Part shown: positions 22,223 to 32,874 of the stretch, in pieces | How positions within the stretch are numbered: the stretch's first letter is position 1 | Layout of the letters: each line of letters begins with the position of its first letter | From: Costus lasius | Taxonomy: Eukaryota; Streptophyta; Magnoliopsida; Zingiberales; Costaceae | Assembly (NCBI GenBank): GCA_027563935.2 | Contig: CM050450.1 | Span: 9,159,957 to 9,223,956 of the forward strand | DNA length: 64,000 nt | Direction of reading: 5' to 3' | Translations under genes and position numbers: made by a program | The notes under the pieces: model-generated | Seen by the model: the letters and a program-made list of their open reading frames with translations, nothing else | Told to the model about the DNA's origin: nothing | Databases searched by the model: none

Positions 22223-22569
22223 CTGTGCTTTGTCCCCTACACCACTTTATCCCCCGACTTCTTCCTCACACGTCCGCTTTCACGCGCGACGTTTCGTGGA
22301 GGGCGACACTTGTTGTAGCGACGATTCGGCGTCCTCACGCGTGAGCACGCGCTGGTGCAGTTTCCTCTCTCGTCGAAGCCTGTCCGCATCGCCGCCGGCT
22401 TTCGACGTTCTTGTCGAGCGGACTCCGTTTCCGGGCCAGCAGCATCATTTCCTCAAGTTTTCCCCAATTGTTGCTGCCGTTCGCTGCCGCCAGCGACCTT
22501 TCCGGCGTGTCGTTTGGTAATGACGATATACCCACTGTATTTCCTTTTTATTGAAAGGATTTTGTATGA
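22223..22569 (+). other. GC-rich unassigned segment before the SCAR fragment
   Basis: About 300 bases are GC- and CpG-rich (for example TTTCACGCGCGACG and CGTCGAAGCC), unlike the neighbours. Several frames are open for 60-95 codons without a recognisable domain. It may be an exon or 5' leader captured from another gene during the duplication whose left breakpoint is at about 22,570. Confidence 0.4.
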
Positions 22570-22746
22570 TTGGTGGTGAAAATCTGCAGTTCTTGAAGTC
22601 AACAGAACTATCGCTTTCTTCTGGGCTTAAACTAGCTCAGCCTGGTTATGTATATTCATGGGATGGTAGTCAAACCAACCTTCTCGGTGTTGTACCTTCA
22701 ACAGAAGATGAATGGTTTAGTATTAGGCCCCGTTCCATACGCAATC

Positions 22747-23661
22747 TGTTGGATTTAAAACATGCAGATCAGATATCATTGATGCGCAGCGGAATAAACG
22801 TAACAGATCTTTTAACACAATAATTAATCAACTATCATGCGTTCTAGGATTCAAACTGAAATTAAACTGCGTACCTTTCTCCATCGCAGACGATTCTTGT
22901 GGGGATTGAAAGAGTATGCCTTTTCGCCTCTTTCCTTTGTCTTTCAGTTTCTCCTCGATGATCAGGAGATGGAAATCGGAGAGCTTGAAGGCGTAAGCAA
23001 TTAATTTTTAAGCTTAATCTTCCCTTTGTTAACAGTGATCAAAGGAGAAGATTAAACAATTGCCGTCGCCGTTCGTCGCACGAGAGAGGAGAGGATGAGT
23101 TGAATTGTTTTTCATGCAAAACAATTTAGGTTAACCAATTCCTTAATCTCTCTTAGGTTTATTTAGAATTAATTAATAAACAATTCATTATCAATTAATT
23201 CTAACCACACGATCAATCCCAATTAATCTCATCCATCCAAACTAATTTGATTTCCAAATAAACTTTAATTCCAAATAAGGAAGAGGAGAGGGTTGACTAA
23301 CCCATTCGCTGACCCACTTTTATACCCACCCCATCATCACGGGTCGGGCCCATTCTATCAGCGAATCAGATGTCGATTAGAATCAAGTTGGCTTAATTAA
23401 ACCTCAAAAACATGTGAGCCACATACAGGGAAAATTTATCGCGATCAACAAAAAAAAAGATTACGAGCCTGTTACGGTCCGGCCGTGACAGTCATTACGG
23501 CCGTGACGAGACCGTCTCGCCCTGGCCGTGTCACCCATAATGGCCGTAACGAAAATCGGAAGGCGTCTTTCATCTTTACACCGAGCCCGTCACGGCCTGC
23601 CCGTGAAGCCTGTCACGGCCGTGACGGCCTCGGAAACTTTACTGTTGGAAATTTTCCAACA
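22747..23661 (-). repeat. Copia 3' LTR
   Basis: This LTR is 915 bp, TG...CA. It contains the CACGGCC/GGCCGTG block at about 23,467-23,635. The adjoining internal sequence, read on the minus strand, is the purine-rich AAGTGGGAGAC, the expected polypurine tract. Confidence 0.93.
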
Positions 23662-24080
23662 GTCTCCCACTTGGCTCATATGTACAATACAGGTTTAATG
23701 CAACTTAACAATTATTGATCAAAACAATACATCTAATCAACCAAAAAACTTTCATTGAATTAACTCTACCGAATCATGGCGGGCACACACCACTTAATAT
23801 CGACATGCTTCCTTCCATGTATCACAGTAGAATCAACTCAACAAAACATTAAATATTGAGATGATACATCAGTTCTCAATACAACTTTACAAGAGAAAAT
23901 ACTGCATTCCTCTATAACTTGTTTTTTTCACAAAACATTAATATGTACAAACAATACTGTGAAACAAGATTTCAACAAAAGCAACAATTTTATTGGAATT
24001 CCATAATAAAATAAAATTAATGTATCAAAACCTTGTACATGAGCATTCCATTACATATGCATATAAGATCAACAATAAGG

Positions 24081-24264
24081 TTAACAAGGCTTTTCAATTA
24101 TGCCCATCTCTACAACATGTCTAGAAAATGTCTTGGGCGATAATCCCTTAGTTAACGGATCCGCTATCATAAGCTCAGTGCTTATATGCTCAATTGATAC
24201 AACTTGCTTTTGGACTTCTTCTTTTACTGCTAGATACTTAAGGTCCATATGCTTGGCACCCTTA
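24081..24264 (-). pseudogene. Copia RNase H C-terminal fragment
   Basis: The minus strand encodes TKGAKHMDLKYLAVKEEV...STELMIADPLTKGLSPKTF and ends at TAA 24,081-24,083. This is the typical end of a copia RNase H. It is cut off at 24,264 by the gypsy LTR. The middle of RNase H, which should connect it to the pol frame at 26,890, is missing. Confidence 0.88.
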
Positions 24265-25912
24265 GTGTGAGACCCTGGGTATATTGGGGTTATACCCCAG
24301 CCCATCCCATGGACTCAATGAGGTTTGAGTAGGGATTGGGGGAGCTTAGCAAGGGAGTTTACATATGCAAAAAGATAAAGTCCATTGTAGGAGGTTACAT
24401 GGACATTGGAGCAATATTTGAGCTTGTGTACAAGCATGAAAAAAAATATGTCATTGACAAGATTTGAACCCAAGACCCATGGAAGAGCAAAGCCTTATGT
24501 TTCATGAGGTAACCAACCCAAGCATGGGTCATTAGCTGAAAGAAGAGGAGGCGCCTTCCACTTAAACTCTTCTTAATGCAAAAGGGCAAATTTGTCAAAA
24601 GGCTAGACGAATTGGGGATCTCACTTAGATTGGAAATCGAATTGGAAAATACATTCGGCCATGGAAGAAACCGAAGCTTGAGGGGAGACTTGTGGTGGCG
24701 ACAAGCTCTTGGAGGAGGTGACATTGTTGAAGAAGATCGGCTTGGAGGACTTGGCGATCATCTCCCTTCTCCTTCCCTTAGCGTGGAGACCTTCTTTGGA
24801 GGAAAAGGAGGACGACATTGATCTTGAAGAGTGCAGCAACCTGCTGTTCTTCCTGATCTTGGCGAATACTTCCTTGAGGTGAGGAAGAACCCTAGAAGAG
24901 GGGCGGTTTCATTCTTGGAGGCGGATTGAGTGAGGGAAACTCATCCTCCCCTTTTGGCCGAGAGTTCCCATCAGTTTGGAACTCGTTTTGGAGCTGCTTG
25001 AGAGTGAGCTCAAGCCCCTTTCAGCTGTAGCCGAAGTTCATCTTGCTGTCCATTGAAGTGTGTAATCAAGGGTGCAGCCTCTGTGTTTGATACATTACCC
25101 CTTTGGAGGAAAAGGGGGCTGTTTTGAGGAGAAAGGGCTAACCGGCTACCACTTGATCATCACCTATACATTGGAGCTACTTGCTGTCCATAGGAGAGCT
25201 TGCTGTCCATTTGGGGCTGAGGGAGTCCCTTGGAGCTTTTGGAGCTTACAACCACCTAGGAGGGCGATCCTAGGGTGGTGCCTCAAGTGCTTGCACTTGA
25301 GGAGTATTCTTGGAGCTTGGAGAAGAAGACCGGCCACCTTGGAGGTTGATCTTCATCCACATCCAGCATTGCGTAGGAGTGGTATAGCTTACTCACTTGT
25401 GCTATTTACATTGTTCTAGCATTGTGTAGAACCTTGTGTAAGAACCTTTATGCTATCTTGAGTAGTTGATAGGGTTTGATTTTATCGATCGGTGTGATTA
25501 TCGCTGTGTAGTTGTGGATATCTGTTTTAGGGTTTGGGCATATGTCTAGTGCCCGTATATTGTAAACTGCCAGCGATTGTGTGACTGTCATTACAGGGCG
25601 CTTAGGTTTTAAGACTGTTGGTAAGGGTGCATATGGGGTTGAGAAGCAACATGTGCTTGCCACCCGCCCCTTATTGACCTAGGTCTAGGGCTAGGAGAAG
25701 GCTAGGACTCAGTTCCATCAGCACAGCTTTGGAGCTCAGTTCCATCAGAGCCAGCCCAGAGAGCGCAGAGAGGTGTAGATCTTGCTAGGAAACGATCTTG
25801 ATAGCTTCCGCAGATTGAGGGTAGGCTGACAATCTACACAGAGGTTGTGTAGATTGTGCCATCACGCTCGGGAATTTATGCAAAAATTTAGCACAGAATT
25901 TGGGGCGTGACA
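24265..25912 (+). repeat. 5' LTR of the truncated gypsy element
   Basis: This LTR is 1,648 bp, bounded by TGTGAGACCC and GGCGTGACA, and is followed two bases later by the primer site. No second LTR is present, so the left limit rests on the TG start and the break in the copia frame. Confidence 0.8.
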
Positions 25913-25914
25913 AC

Positions 25915-25926
25915 TGGTATCAGAGC
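25915..25926 (+). other. Primer binding site (tRNA-iMet type) of the gypsy element
   Basis: TGGTATCAGAGC, the complement of the 3' end of initiator tRNA-Met, starts two bases after the LTR end. Confidence 0.92.
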
Positions 25927-26173
25927 CCGCTTCTAGCACAGATCAGTAGGATTGTATTGGGGTTTTCTGAGTTGGGACGAGTGAGTCAGGGATATCGACG
26001 TTAGTTTAGTTGCTGTTTGGGGGTTGCGTACGTCGGAGCCTAGTGCCCGGGGCGTAATTCCTCAGTAACTTGCTAATCGGTCAGTTCCGACCATTCTGAG
26101 AATATTCCCCAGTCTTTCCTTTAGTTCTCACAGTTCACACCGAGATTCAGAGATAGCGCCATTCACGAGGAGT

Positions 26174-26890
26174 ATGGCAGCCCAGACACAGCTCGAGGAG
26201 AGGCTCTCGAGACTAGAGGCAGCTGTAGAGAGGATACAACACTCCATTGGATTAGAGGATGATGAGTTACACAGAGACCCTCTTGGTGAGCGTATAGCAG
26301 CACTGCATGGCATTATCCATCATGTCCAGCAGGAGACTGAAGCTCATGTTGCTGAGATGACTCATGCCTTTGAGAGTCAGATGGCTGAGATGTCTCAGGG
26401 GATGGAGAATCTCATAGTAGATCTGAACTTGGTGAAGTTAGGTCTGGCGCACGTGTCAGCTCACCCACCTACACCCACAGCGCCAGCACCAGTTCAGACT
26501 ACTAGACGCCATGTTCCAGAGCCCACTACCTTTGCGGGGGCGCGGGTAGCGAAGGAAGTGGAGAACTTCCTATTTGACATGGAACATTACTTTAGAGCAG
26601 CTGGTATCCCAGCGGCGGAGCGTATAGAGGTTTGCGCGGCCTATCTGAGAGGCGACGCAAAGTTGTGGTGGAGAACACACATAGCCCCACGGACTGAGGG
26701 GGACGCTCCTGAGATCCCAGACTGGGATGCTCTAAAGGCTGAAATGAGGGCACATTTCAGACCTGCAGATACTTTGCACAGTGCGCGGATGGCACTGAGG
26801 TATTTGAAGCACACTGGCAACATCAGAGAATATGTGAAGCAATTTGGCACTCTACTGCTAGAGGTGCCAAACAAGAAAGAAGCACACTGG
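26174..26890 (+). pseudogene. Gypsy Gag, C-terminally truncated
   Basis: It starts MAAQTQLEERLSRLEAAVER (coiled-coil-like) and runs into the retrotransposon Gag domain (FLFDMEHYFRAAGIP...AAYLRGDAKLWWRTHI...ALRYLKHTGNIREYVKQF). About 236 residues remain before the break at the copia junction; nucleocapsid and pol are gone. There is no stop inside the remaining part. Confidence 0.88.
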
Positions 26891-29800
26891 CAACATCCGG
26901 CCGAGTACACGTCTGAGCATACATAAGACTCCCGACCACTGATGCATAGGGAATACCATTCATACCTTTCTGCTCCAATTCAGACTGGGGACATTGCTTT
27001 CCACTGAATTTGTCACCCTTCTGAATAGGAGCTAACCCTGCAGAGCAATTTGACATATTGTATCTCTCTAAAACTTTAGATATGTAACTTTTCTGAGACA
27101 ATCCTAACAGTCCTTGTGATCTATCTCGGAATATTTCTATTCCTATCACAAAGGATGCCTCACCCATATCTTTCATTTCAAAGTTATTTGAGAGAAATTT
27201 CTTTACATCATGTAACATAGATTTATCATTAGTGGCTAGCAATAGATCATCAACATACAGAACAACAATCATAAACTTGCTTCCCTGAACTTTCATGTAG
27301 ATACACCTGTCAACAGGGTTCTCTACAAAACCATAAGCAGTAATGATATTATTAAACTTTAGATACCATTGCCTGGAAGCTTGTTTTAGTCCATATATTG
27401 ATTTCTTTAATTTACACACCATATTCTCTTTTCCTGTGGTCTCAAACCCTTCAGGTTGGTTCATGTACACTTCTTCCTCTAAGTCCCCGTTCAGAAAAGC
27501 GGTCTTTACATCCATCTGGTGAAGCTCAAGGTCATAATGAGCCACCAAAGCCAAAACAATCCTCAAAGAGTCCTTTCTAGATACTGGAGAGAAGGTCTCT
27601 TTGTAATCAATGCCATCTTTCTGAGTAAAACCTTTGGCAACAAGCCGGGCCTTGTACCTTTCAATATTGCCTTTAGAGTCACGCTTGGTCTTAAAGATCC
27701 ACTTACAGCCGACTCTTTTACACCCTTCAGGCAATTCAACAAGGTCCCATACTTGATTATCTGCCATAGATTTTAACTCATCATTCATAGCATCAATCCA
27801 CTTTATTGAATTGTCACTTTCCATGGCCTCATGGACTGAGACTGGATCTTTGTCAATGCTTAAGTCACATTCATTCTCAACTGAGTATACCACAAAGTCA
27901 TCTGGAATAGCGGAGCGTCTTTGCCTTACAGACCTCCTCAATACTATTTCCTGTGGTTCACTCACGTTGTCATTACCTGTGACTGGTTCATTGGATTCAC
28001 TTTCATTCAGTGGCACTGGATCATTTTCAGGTTGTTCCTGTGTGTTGTGGGACTGTACTACAACACTTGGGACAACTATTTCATTCGGGATGTCAGATGG
28101 AACTAAGTCCACCTGAACCTCCTGAATGTCCAATGTCTGTGGTTTCCCACTCCCACTGACCTCTCCAATCTCAATGAACCTAGCATTACCAGACTCAACA
28201 ATCCTCGTACTATGGTTAGGACAATAGAATCTATACCCTTTAGATTTTTCAGGATAGCCAATGAAAAATCCACTGACTGTCCTAGAATCTAATTTCTTTT
28301 CATGTGGGTTGTATACCTTTACTTCTGCTGGGCATCCCCAAACATGGAGATGTCTTAAACTGGGTTTCCTTCCATTCCACAGTTCATAAGGAGTCTCAGG
28401 AACTGTTTTACTAGGAACCCGGTTTAAGAGGTACACAGCAGTCCTTAATGCATACATCCACAAGGACTGGGGTAAGTTACTATTTATAAACATGCTCCTA
28501 ACCATATCCATAAGAGTACGATTACGCCTTTCAGCTACACCGTTTTGCTGCGGTGTATAAGGCATTGTGTATTGTGCACAAATGCCTCGACTTTCGAGGA
28601 ACTTTGCAAACGGGCCAGGAATCTGCCCGCTTGAACCAACCTTACCATAAAACTCACCACCTCTATCTGATCTCACCACTTTTACCTTTCTGTCTAGTTG
28701 CCTTTCCACCTCATCTATAAATGTCTTTAGGACATCCACAGATTGAGACTTTTCATGGAGAAGATAGACATAACCAAACCGTGAGAAATCATCTATAAAG
28801 GTGATAAAGTATCTTTCTCCACCCCATGACGGGATATCGAAAGGACCACATATATCAGTGTGTATCAACTCTAAAAGTTGACTGCTTCTTGTGGCAGGGC
28901 CCTTTGCTGTGTGCTTTGATTGTTTACCCTTAATACAATCAACACACACACCTAAGTCACTTAAATCCAATTGAGGTATGATATTACATTTCATCAACCT
29001 CATTATCCTTTCTTTGGATATGTGACCTAGTCGTCTATGCCACAAGTATGCAGACCGTTCATCAGATGCACTACGTTTTAAACCAGAACTATGTTCAACA
29101 ACAAACAGGGATTCAGCATAATTAACATCGAGATTGAAACGGTATAAATCATCAATTAAAGTACCAGAACCATAATAGTACTTATTTCTGAATAATGAAA
29201 ATACACCATGTCCAATTTCAAAATTAAAATTCAATACATCCAGTTTCCCTAGAGATACAAGATTTCTAGCACAAGAAGGAACATAAAGACACTTTTCCAG
29301 ATCTAGATGACACCCAGTGTCCAAGATCATCCTGTAAGTCCCAATTCTTTCAATAGGTGCCTTCATCCTGTTTCCCATGAGCAGATACTGTTCAGCTCCT
29401 CTTATGGGCTGGATCGAAAGAAATCCCTGTTTAATATGAGACACATGAGTAGATGCACCAGAATCTAACCACCAAGTATTATAAGGAACTTCAACAAGGT
29501 TGGTTTCTAAACATACAGAAATGTAATAAATACCTTTCTTTTCAAACCAAGCCTTCCTTTTAGGACAGTCCGCCTTTATATGCCCTTCCTTCCTGCAGAA
29601 ATGGCATCTGGGTCCTTTGAAGTTAGGAGCATTGGAAACCTTAGCAATGCCCTTTCCTTTCTTTTTACCCTTATTTTTCCTTGATGGTTGACCTTTACTG
29701 CTATTGCCACTATCAAACTGTGCAAAGTGTATGGAGTGCCCTTTAGCTTTTCTGAGTCTCCCTTCCTCCTGAACTAACATGGCCTTTAATTCTTTTAGTG

Positions 29801-29927
29801 TCCACTTATCTTTAATGGTATTATAATTTACCTGGAACTGGCCAAATTCAGTAGGAAGAGATATCATAATAAACTGTACAAGCATACTTTCTGACACCTC
29901 CATATCTAAAACTTTAAGCTTTGCAGC
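26890..29927 (-). pseudogene. Copia Gag C-terminus and Pol (PR, IN, RT)
   Basis: One uninterrupted minus-strand frame. It contains a CCHC knuckle (CHFCRKEGHIKADC), aspartic protease (WWLDSGASTHVS) and integrase with an HHCC-type region (HRRLGHIS...CVDCIKGKQ) and DDE residues (HTDICGPF, RSDRGGEF, QQNGVAERRNR). Reverse transcriptase follows (NQVWDLVELP, KWIFKTKRD, DVKTAFLNGDL, LYVDDLLLA). It then breaks off at TRPDVA, just into RNase H, where the gypsy fragment begins. It is joined in frame to the upstream gag piece except for one stop at 29,928-29,930. Confidence 0.93.
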
Positions 29928-30395
29928 CTAGTTTGACATCTCAGTTACATGCTCATGAATGGGCTTAGACCAATCAAATCTCTTAGTGGTAAGCTCAGTC
30001 ATGAGGGATCCCACAATGGACTTATCAGCCAAGTCCGATTGTGAATGCTCTCTAATAAAAGTAAGTAATTCCCTTGCATTCAAAGTCTTGGGTATTGAGG
30101 GTTTAACATTTTCTGCCATCGTCATTCTCATCAGCATCAGGCATAATTTATTCGATCTTTCCCAGGCTTTGAAAGTAGCTTTCTCTGCCTCTGTACTCGA
30201 ATCAATTATAGGTTGAAGCTGTGGTTCGGACAATGCCTGGTCTACATCCAATACACACAGGTGAAATTGGATCTGATCAGACCACTCGGCATAGTTCAAA
30301 CCATTGAACTTTACTGAGGCATTCCCCAATGTATACAAGGTAGAAGAAGCTGCAAACCATAAAACATGCTCAACATTAATTCTTTGAGTTAACAT
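29928..30395 (-). pseudogene. Copia Gag N-terminal part, ending at a premature TAG
   Basis: The 155-residue frame carries the copia Gag motif (KFNGLNYAEWSDQIQFHL, AWERSNKLCLMLMRMTM, RFDWSKPIHEHVTEMSN). It ends in TAG at 29,928-29,930. The frame continues immediately afterwards into AAKLKVLDMEVSES, so the stop interrupts Gag itself, well before the zinc knuckle. It is most simply a nonsense mutation. Confidence 0.88.
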
Positions 30396-31418
30396 TAATT
30401 TAGATTCAGATTTTATAACATGTATTAAAATGACCTGTGGGCAACACTTTAATACATAACTATTGAGATACCAGAACTTTTATCTTTTATAGATAACCAA
30501 TTATGCCACAACTTGATGTGAATGTCACCTGTGGGCTAGCATCACACCAAGTGAACATAATGGTTAATCTCTCTAATTGTTTGTGATTATAAGCAATGGT
30601 TCACCTGTGGGCAACCTCCTAGCTTATAATCAGCAAACTTAACTGTTCAAATACCTTACTGTCATTCTATTAATTTTAAACAGTTGTGTGTACAAAGATT
30701 TAATATTTATAACATTAGAGCAAGGCCTCTGTGGAGACTAACATGCTCTCATTACAATAAATATTTAATTTATGTACGGGTTACAATTATGTATACTTAG
30801 ATTTAATATTTATAACAATAGAGCAAGGCCTCTGTGGAGACTAACATGCTCTCTTTTCAATAAATATTTAATCTAAGTATGGGCTAGTAATTTCTAAGTT
30901 TAAAATTAGTGTTTATAATCATTTGAAGCAAGGCCTCTGTGGAGACTAACATGCTTCCTATTCAATAAACAATTTAATTTTAAACAAAGACATTAATTAT
31001 GGAATATACTTCAATTCCATACATCTTTTCCACGCAAATGCCTATACAGAATAATTTTGTTTCATGCAATTTCCAATTTATTAAGCACATTACGGCCAGG
31101 TCGTTACAGTCATCACGGCCGTGTCGCGCTAGGTATCGATACATGCAATTGCCGAGGCCGTTACGGCCAGACCGTGATGTACATCACGGCCGTGACCGTC
31201 TCGACGACAAAATTATTCAATCAGTAAATTTGCATACAATGTTCGTTTGCACTAGCATGCACCCTAAGTTTCATCATTGCAAAATTAAAACATTAAAACA
31301 TGCAATTAACACAATTCTAGCATGAACCCTAATTTTACAACGATGAAAAACATGCTATTACTGAATCCAAGCATGCATAGCAATTAATTAGGTGTTAAAA
31401 CCCGGCTCTGATACCAAT
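30396..31418 (-). other. Copia untranslated leader with repeats
   Basis: This lies between the 5' LTR and gag. A 32-base block (GCAAGGCCTCTGTGGAGACT...) occurs three times, beginning at 30,720, 30,823 and 30,928. The phrase ACCTGTGGGC recurs at about 30,431, 30,530 and 30,604. At 31,088-31,205 there is another CACGGCC/GGCCGTG block. The primer site lies at the LTR boundary. Confidence 0.8.
31405..31416 (-). other. Copia primer binding site (tRNA-iMet type)
   Basis: On the minus strand TGGTATCAGAGC lies two bases inside the 5' LTR boundary. This fixes the element's orientation. Confidence 0.93.
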
Positions 31419-32333
31419 TGTTGGATTTAAAACATGCAGATCAGATATCATTGATGCGCAGCGGAATAAACGCAACAGATCTTTTAACACAATAATTAAT
31501 CAACTATCATGCGTTCTAGGATTCAAACTGAAATTAAACTGCGTACCTTTCTCCATCGCAGACGATTCTTGTGGGGATTGAAAGAGTATGCCTTTTCGCC
31601 TCTTTCCTTTGTCTTTCAGTTTCTCCTCGATGATCAGGAGATGGAAATCGGAGAGCTTGAAGGCGTAAGCAATTAATTCTTAAGCTTAATCTTCCCTTTG
31701 TTAACAGTGATCAAAGGAGAAGATTAAACAATTGCCGCCGCCGTTCGTCGCACGAGAGAGGAGAGGATGAGTTGAATTGTTTTTCATGCAAAACAATTTA
31801 GGTTAACCAATTCCTTAATCTCTCTTAGGTTTATTTAGAATTAATTAATAAACAATTCATTATCAATTAATTCTAACCACACGATCAATCCCAATTAATC
31901 TCATCCATCCAAACTAATTTGATTTCCAAATAAACTTTAATTCCAAATAAGGAAGAGGAGAGGGTTGACTAACCCATTCGCTGACCCACTTTTATACCCA
32001 CCCCATCATCACGGGTCGGGCCCATTCTATCAGCGAATCAGATGTCGATTAGAATCAAGTTGGCTTAATTAAACCTCAAAAACATGTGAGCCACATACAG
32101 AGAAAATTTATCGCGATCAACAAAAAAAAAGATTACGAGCCTGTTACGGTCCGGCCGTGACAGTCATTACGGCCGTGACGAGACCGTCTCGCCCTGGCCG
32201 TGTCACCCATAATGGCCGTAACGAAAATCGGAAGGCGTCTTTCATCTTTACACCGAGCCCGTCACGGCCTGCCCGTGAAGCCTGTCACGGCCGTGACGGC
32301 CTCGGAAACTTTACTGTTGGAAATTTTCCAACA
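31419..32333 (-). repeat. Copia 5' LTR
   Basis: This LTR is 915 bp, TG...CA, nearly identical to the 3' LTR, with its CACGGCC-type block at about 32,139-32,307. It is followed by the CAATC target duplication. Confidence 0.93.
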
Positions 32334-32874
32334 CAATCTTCCCAGAAATCCACTGATAGAGGCTGTTGCAGCACATGACAGAAGCACGGTAATTATTGTG
32401 TTGTGCAACAAATCTGTTTGCTTATATATTTGCTTTCTAGTATATTTAACAATCGTAAATAATCCCCTCTTTTTTCCTTTGTCCATTATTTTCAGTTGAG
32501 GAAGGTAGCAGAGTTTGGTAAGACTTGTGAGTCAAAAGCAGATAAAGGGGACGGACTGTTGGAGTCCAATAAATTGCAGCTGAGGAAAGTATCGGAGATT
32601 GTTAAGCCTTCTAATGAACCCAAGGCATTTGAGAGAGATGCATTGCTAGAGCAGATCAGAAACAAGGTTAGTCTGATGCATGACAAATTCAAGATGCTTT
32701 GTGTAGATAAACTTTAAAGACCTCTCTTTGACCACTATTCAATATACTGCATCTCCTTGACAGTCTTTCAGCCTGAAACCAGCACATGTTTCAAAGCGAA
32801 ACAACAAAGGCCATTCAACAAATATTAAAGTTGCTGCTATTTTGGAGAAAGCTAATGCACTTCGCCAGGTTGGT

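Larger units (their letters stand above)
24265..26890 (+). mobile_element. Truncated Ty3/gypsy element inside the copia element
   Basis: The piece consists of a 5' LTR (24,265-25,912), a tRNA-iMet primer site and part of gag. It then stops abruptly and copia sequence resumes. There is no pol and no 3' LTR, so no target duplication can be checked. LTR ends TGTGAGACCC...GGCGTGACA and an iMet primer site suit a chromovirus such as Tekay/Del; that lineage call is tentative. Confidence 0.85.
22747..32333 (-). mobile_element. Ty1/copia LTR retrotransposon (minus orientation)
   Basis: Two 915-bp LTRs (22,747-23,661 and 31,419-32,333) start TGTTGG and end CCAACA. They are flanked by the 5-bp duplication CAATC (22,742-22,746 and 32,334-32,338). 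The tRNA-iMet-type primer site, polypurine tract, gag and pol all lie on the minus strand in Gag-PR-IN-RT-RH order, which defines copia. The LTRs differ at about four sites by eye, so insertion is recent. The element is dead: it has an in-frame stop in gag, and its RNase H is interrupted by a truncated gypsy element with loss of about 100 codons. Confidence 0.95.
22570..32874 (+). pseudogene. Partial duplicate of the SCAR 3' end, split by a copia element
   Basis: Sequence 22,570-22,746 plus 32,334-32,874 matches 15,253-15,965 of the SCAR gene almost base for base (about three substitutions in the first part, two in the second). It covers the end of the large exon (to 32,388), exon 9 (32,496-32,666) and exon 10 (32,764-32,868), including the WH2 motif. 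The last exon and everything upstream of 15,253 are missing. Just after CTTCGCCAGGTTGG it jumps to sequence matching about 17,045 of the SCAR-LOR1 spacer, deleting roughly 1.1 kb. It has no start or promoter of its own. The copia element lies inside the exon-8 part, flanked by CAATC duplications. Confidence 0.9.

Noticed and set aside
23480..23718. 77-codon open frame in both copia LTRs
   Set aside because: It is created by the CACGGCC-type block and is not a coding feature.
25072..25419. 115-codon open frame within the gypsy LTR
   Set aside because: It lies wholly inside an LTR and has no domain similarity.
29928..29930. In-frame TAG in the copia gag considered as a programmed read-through signal
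   Set aside because: It lies inside Gag, before the zinc knuckle, not at the Gag-Pol boundary. A simple nonsense mutation is more likely.
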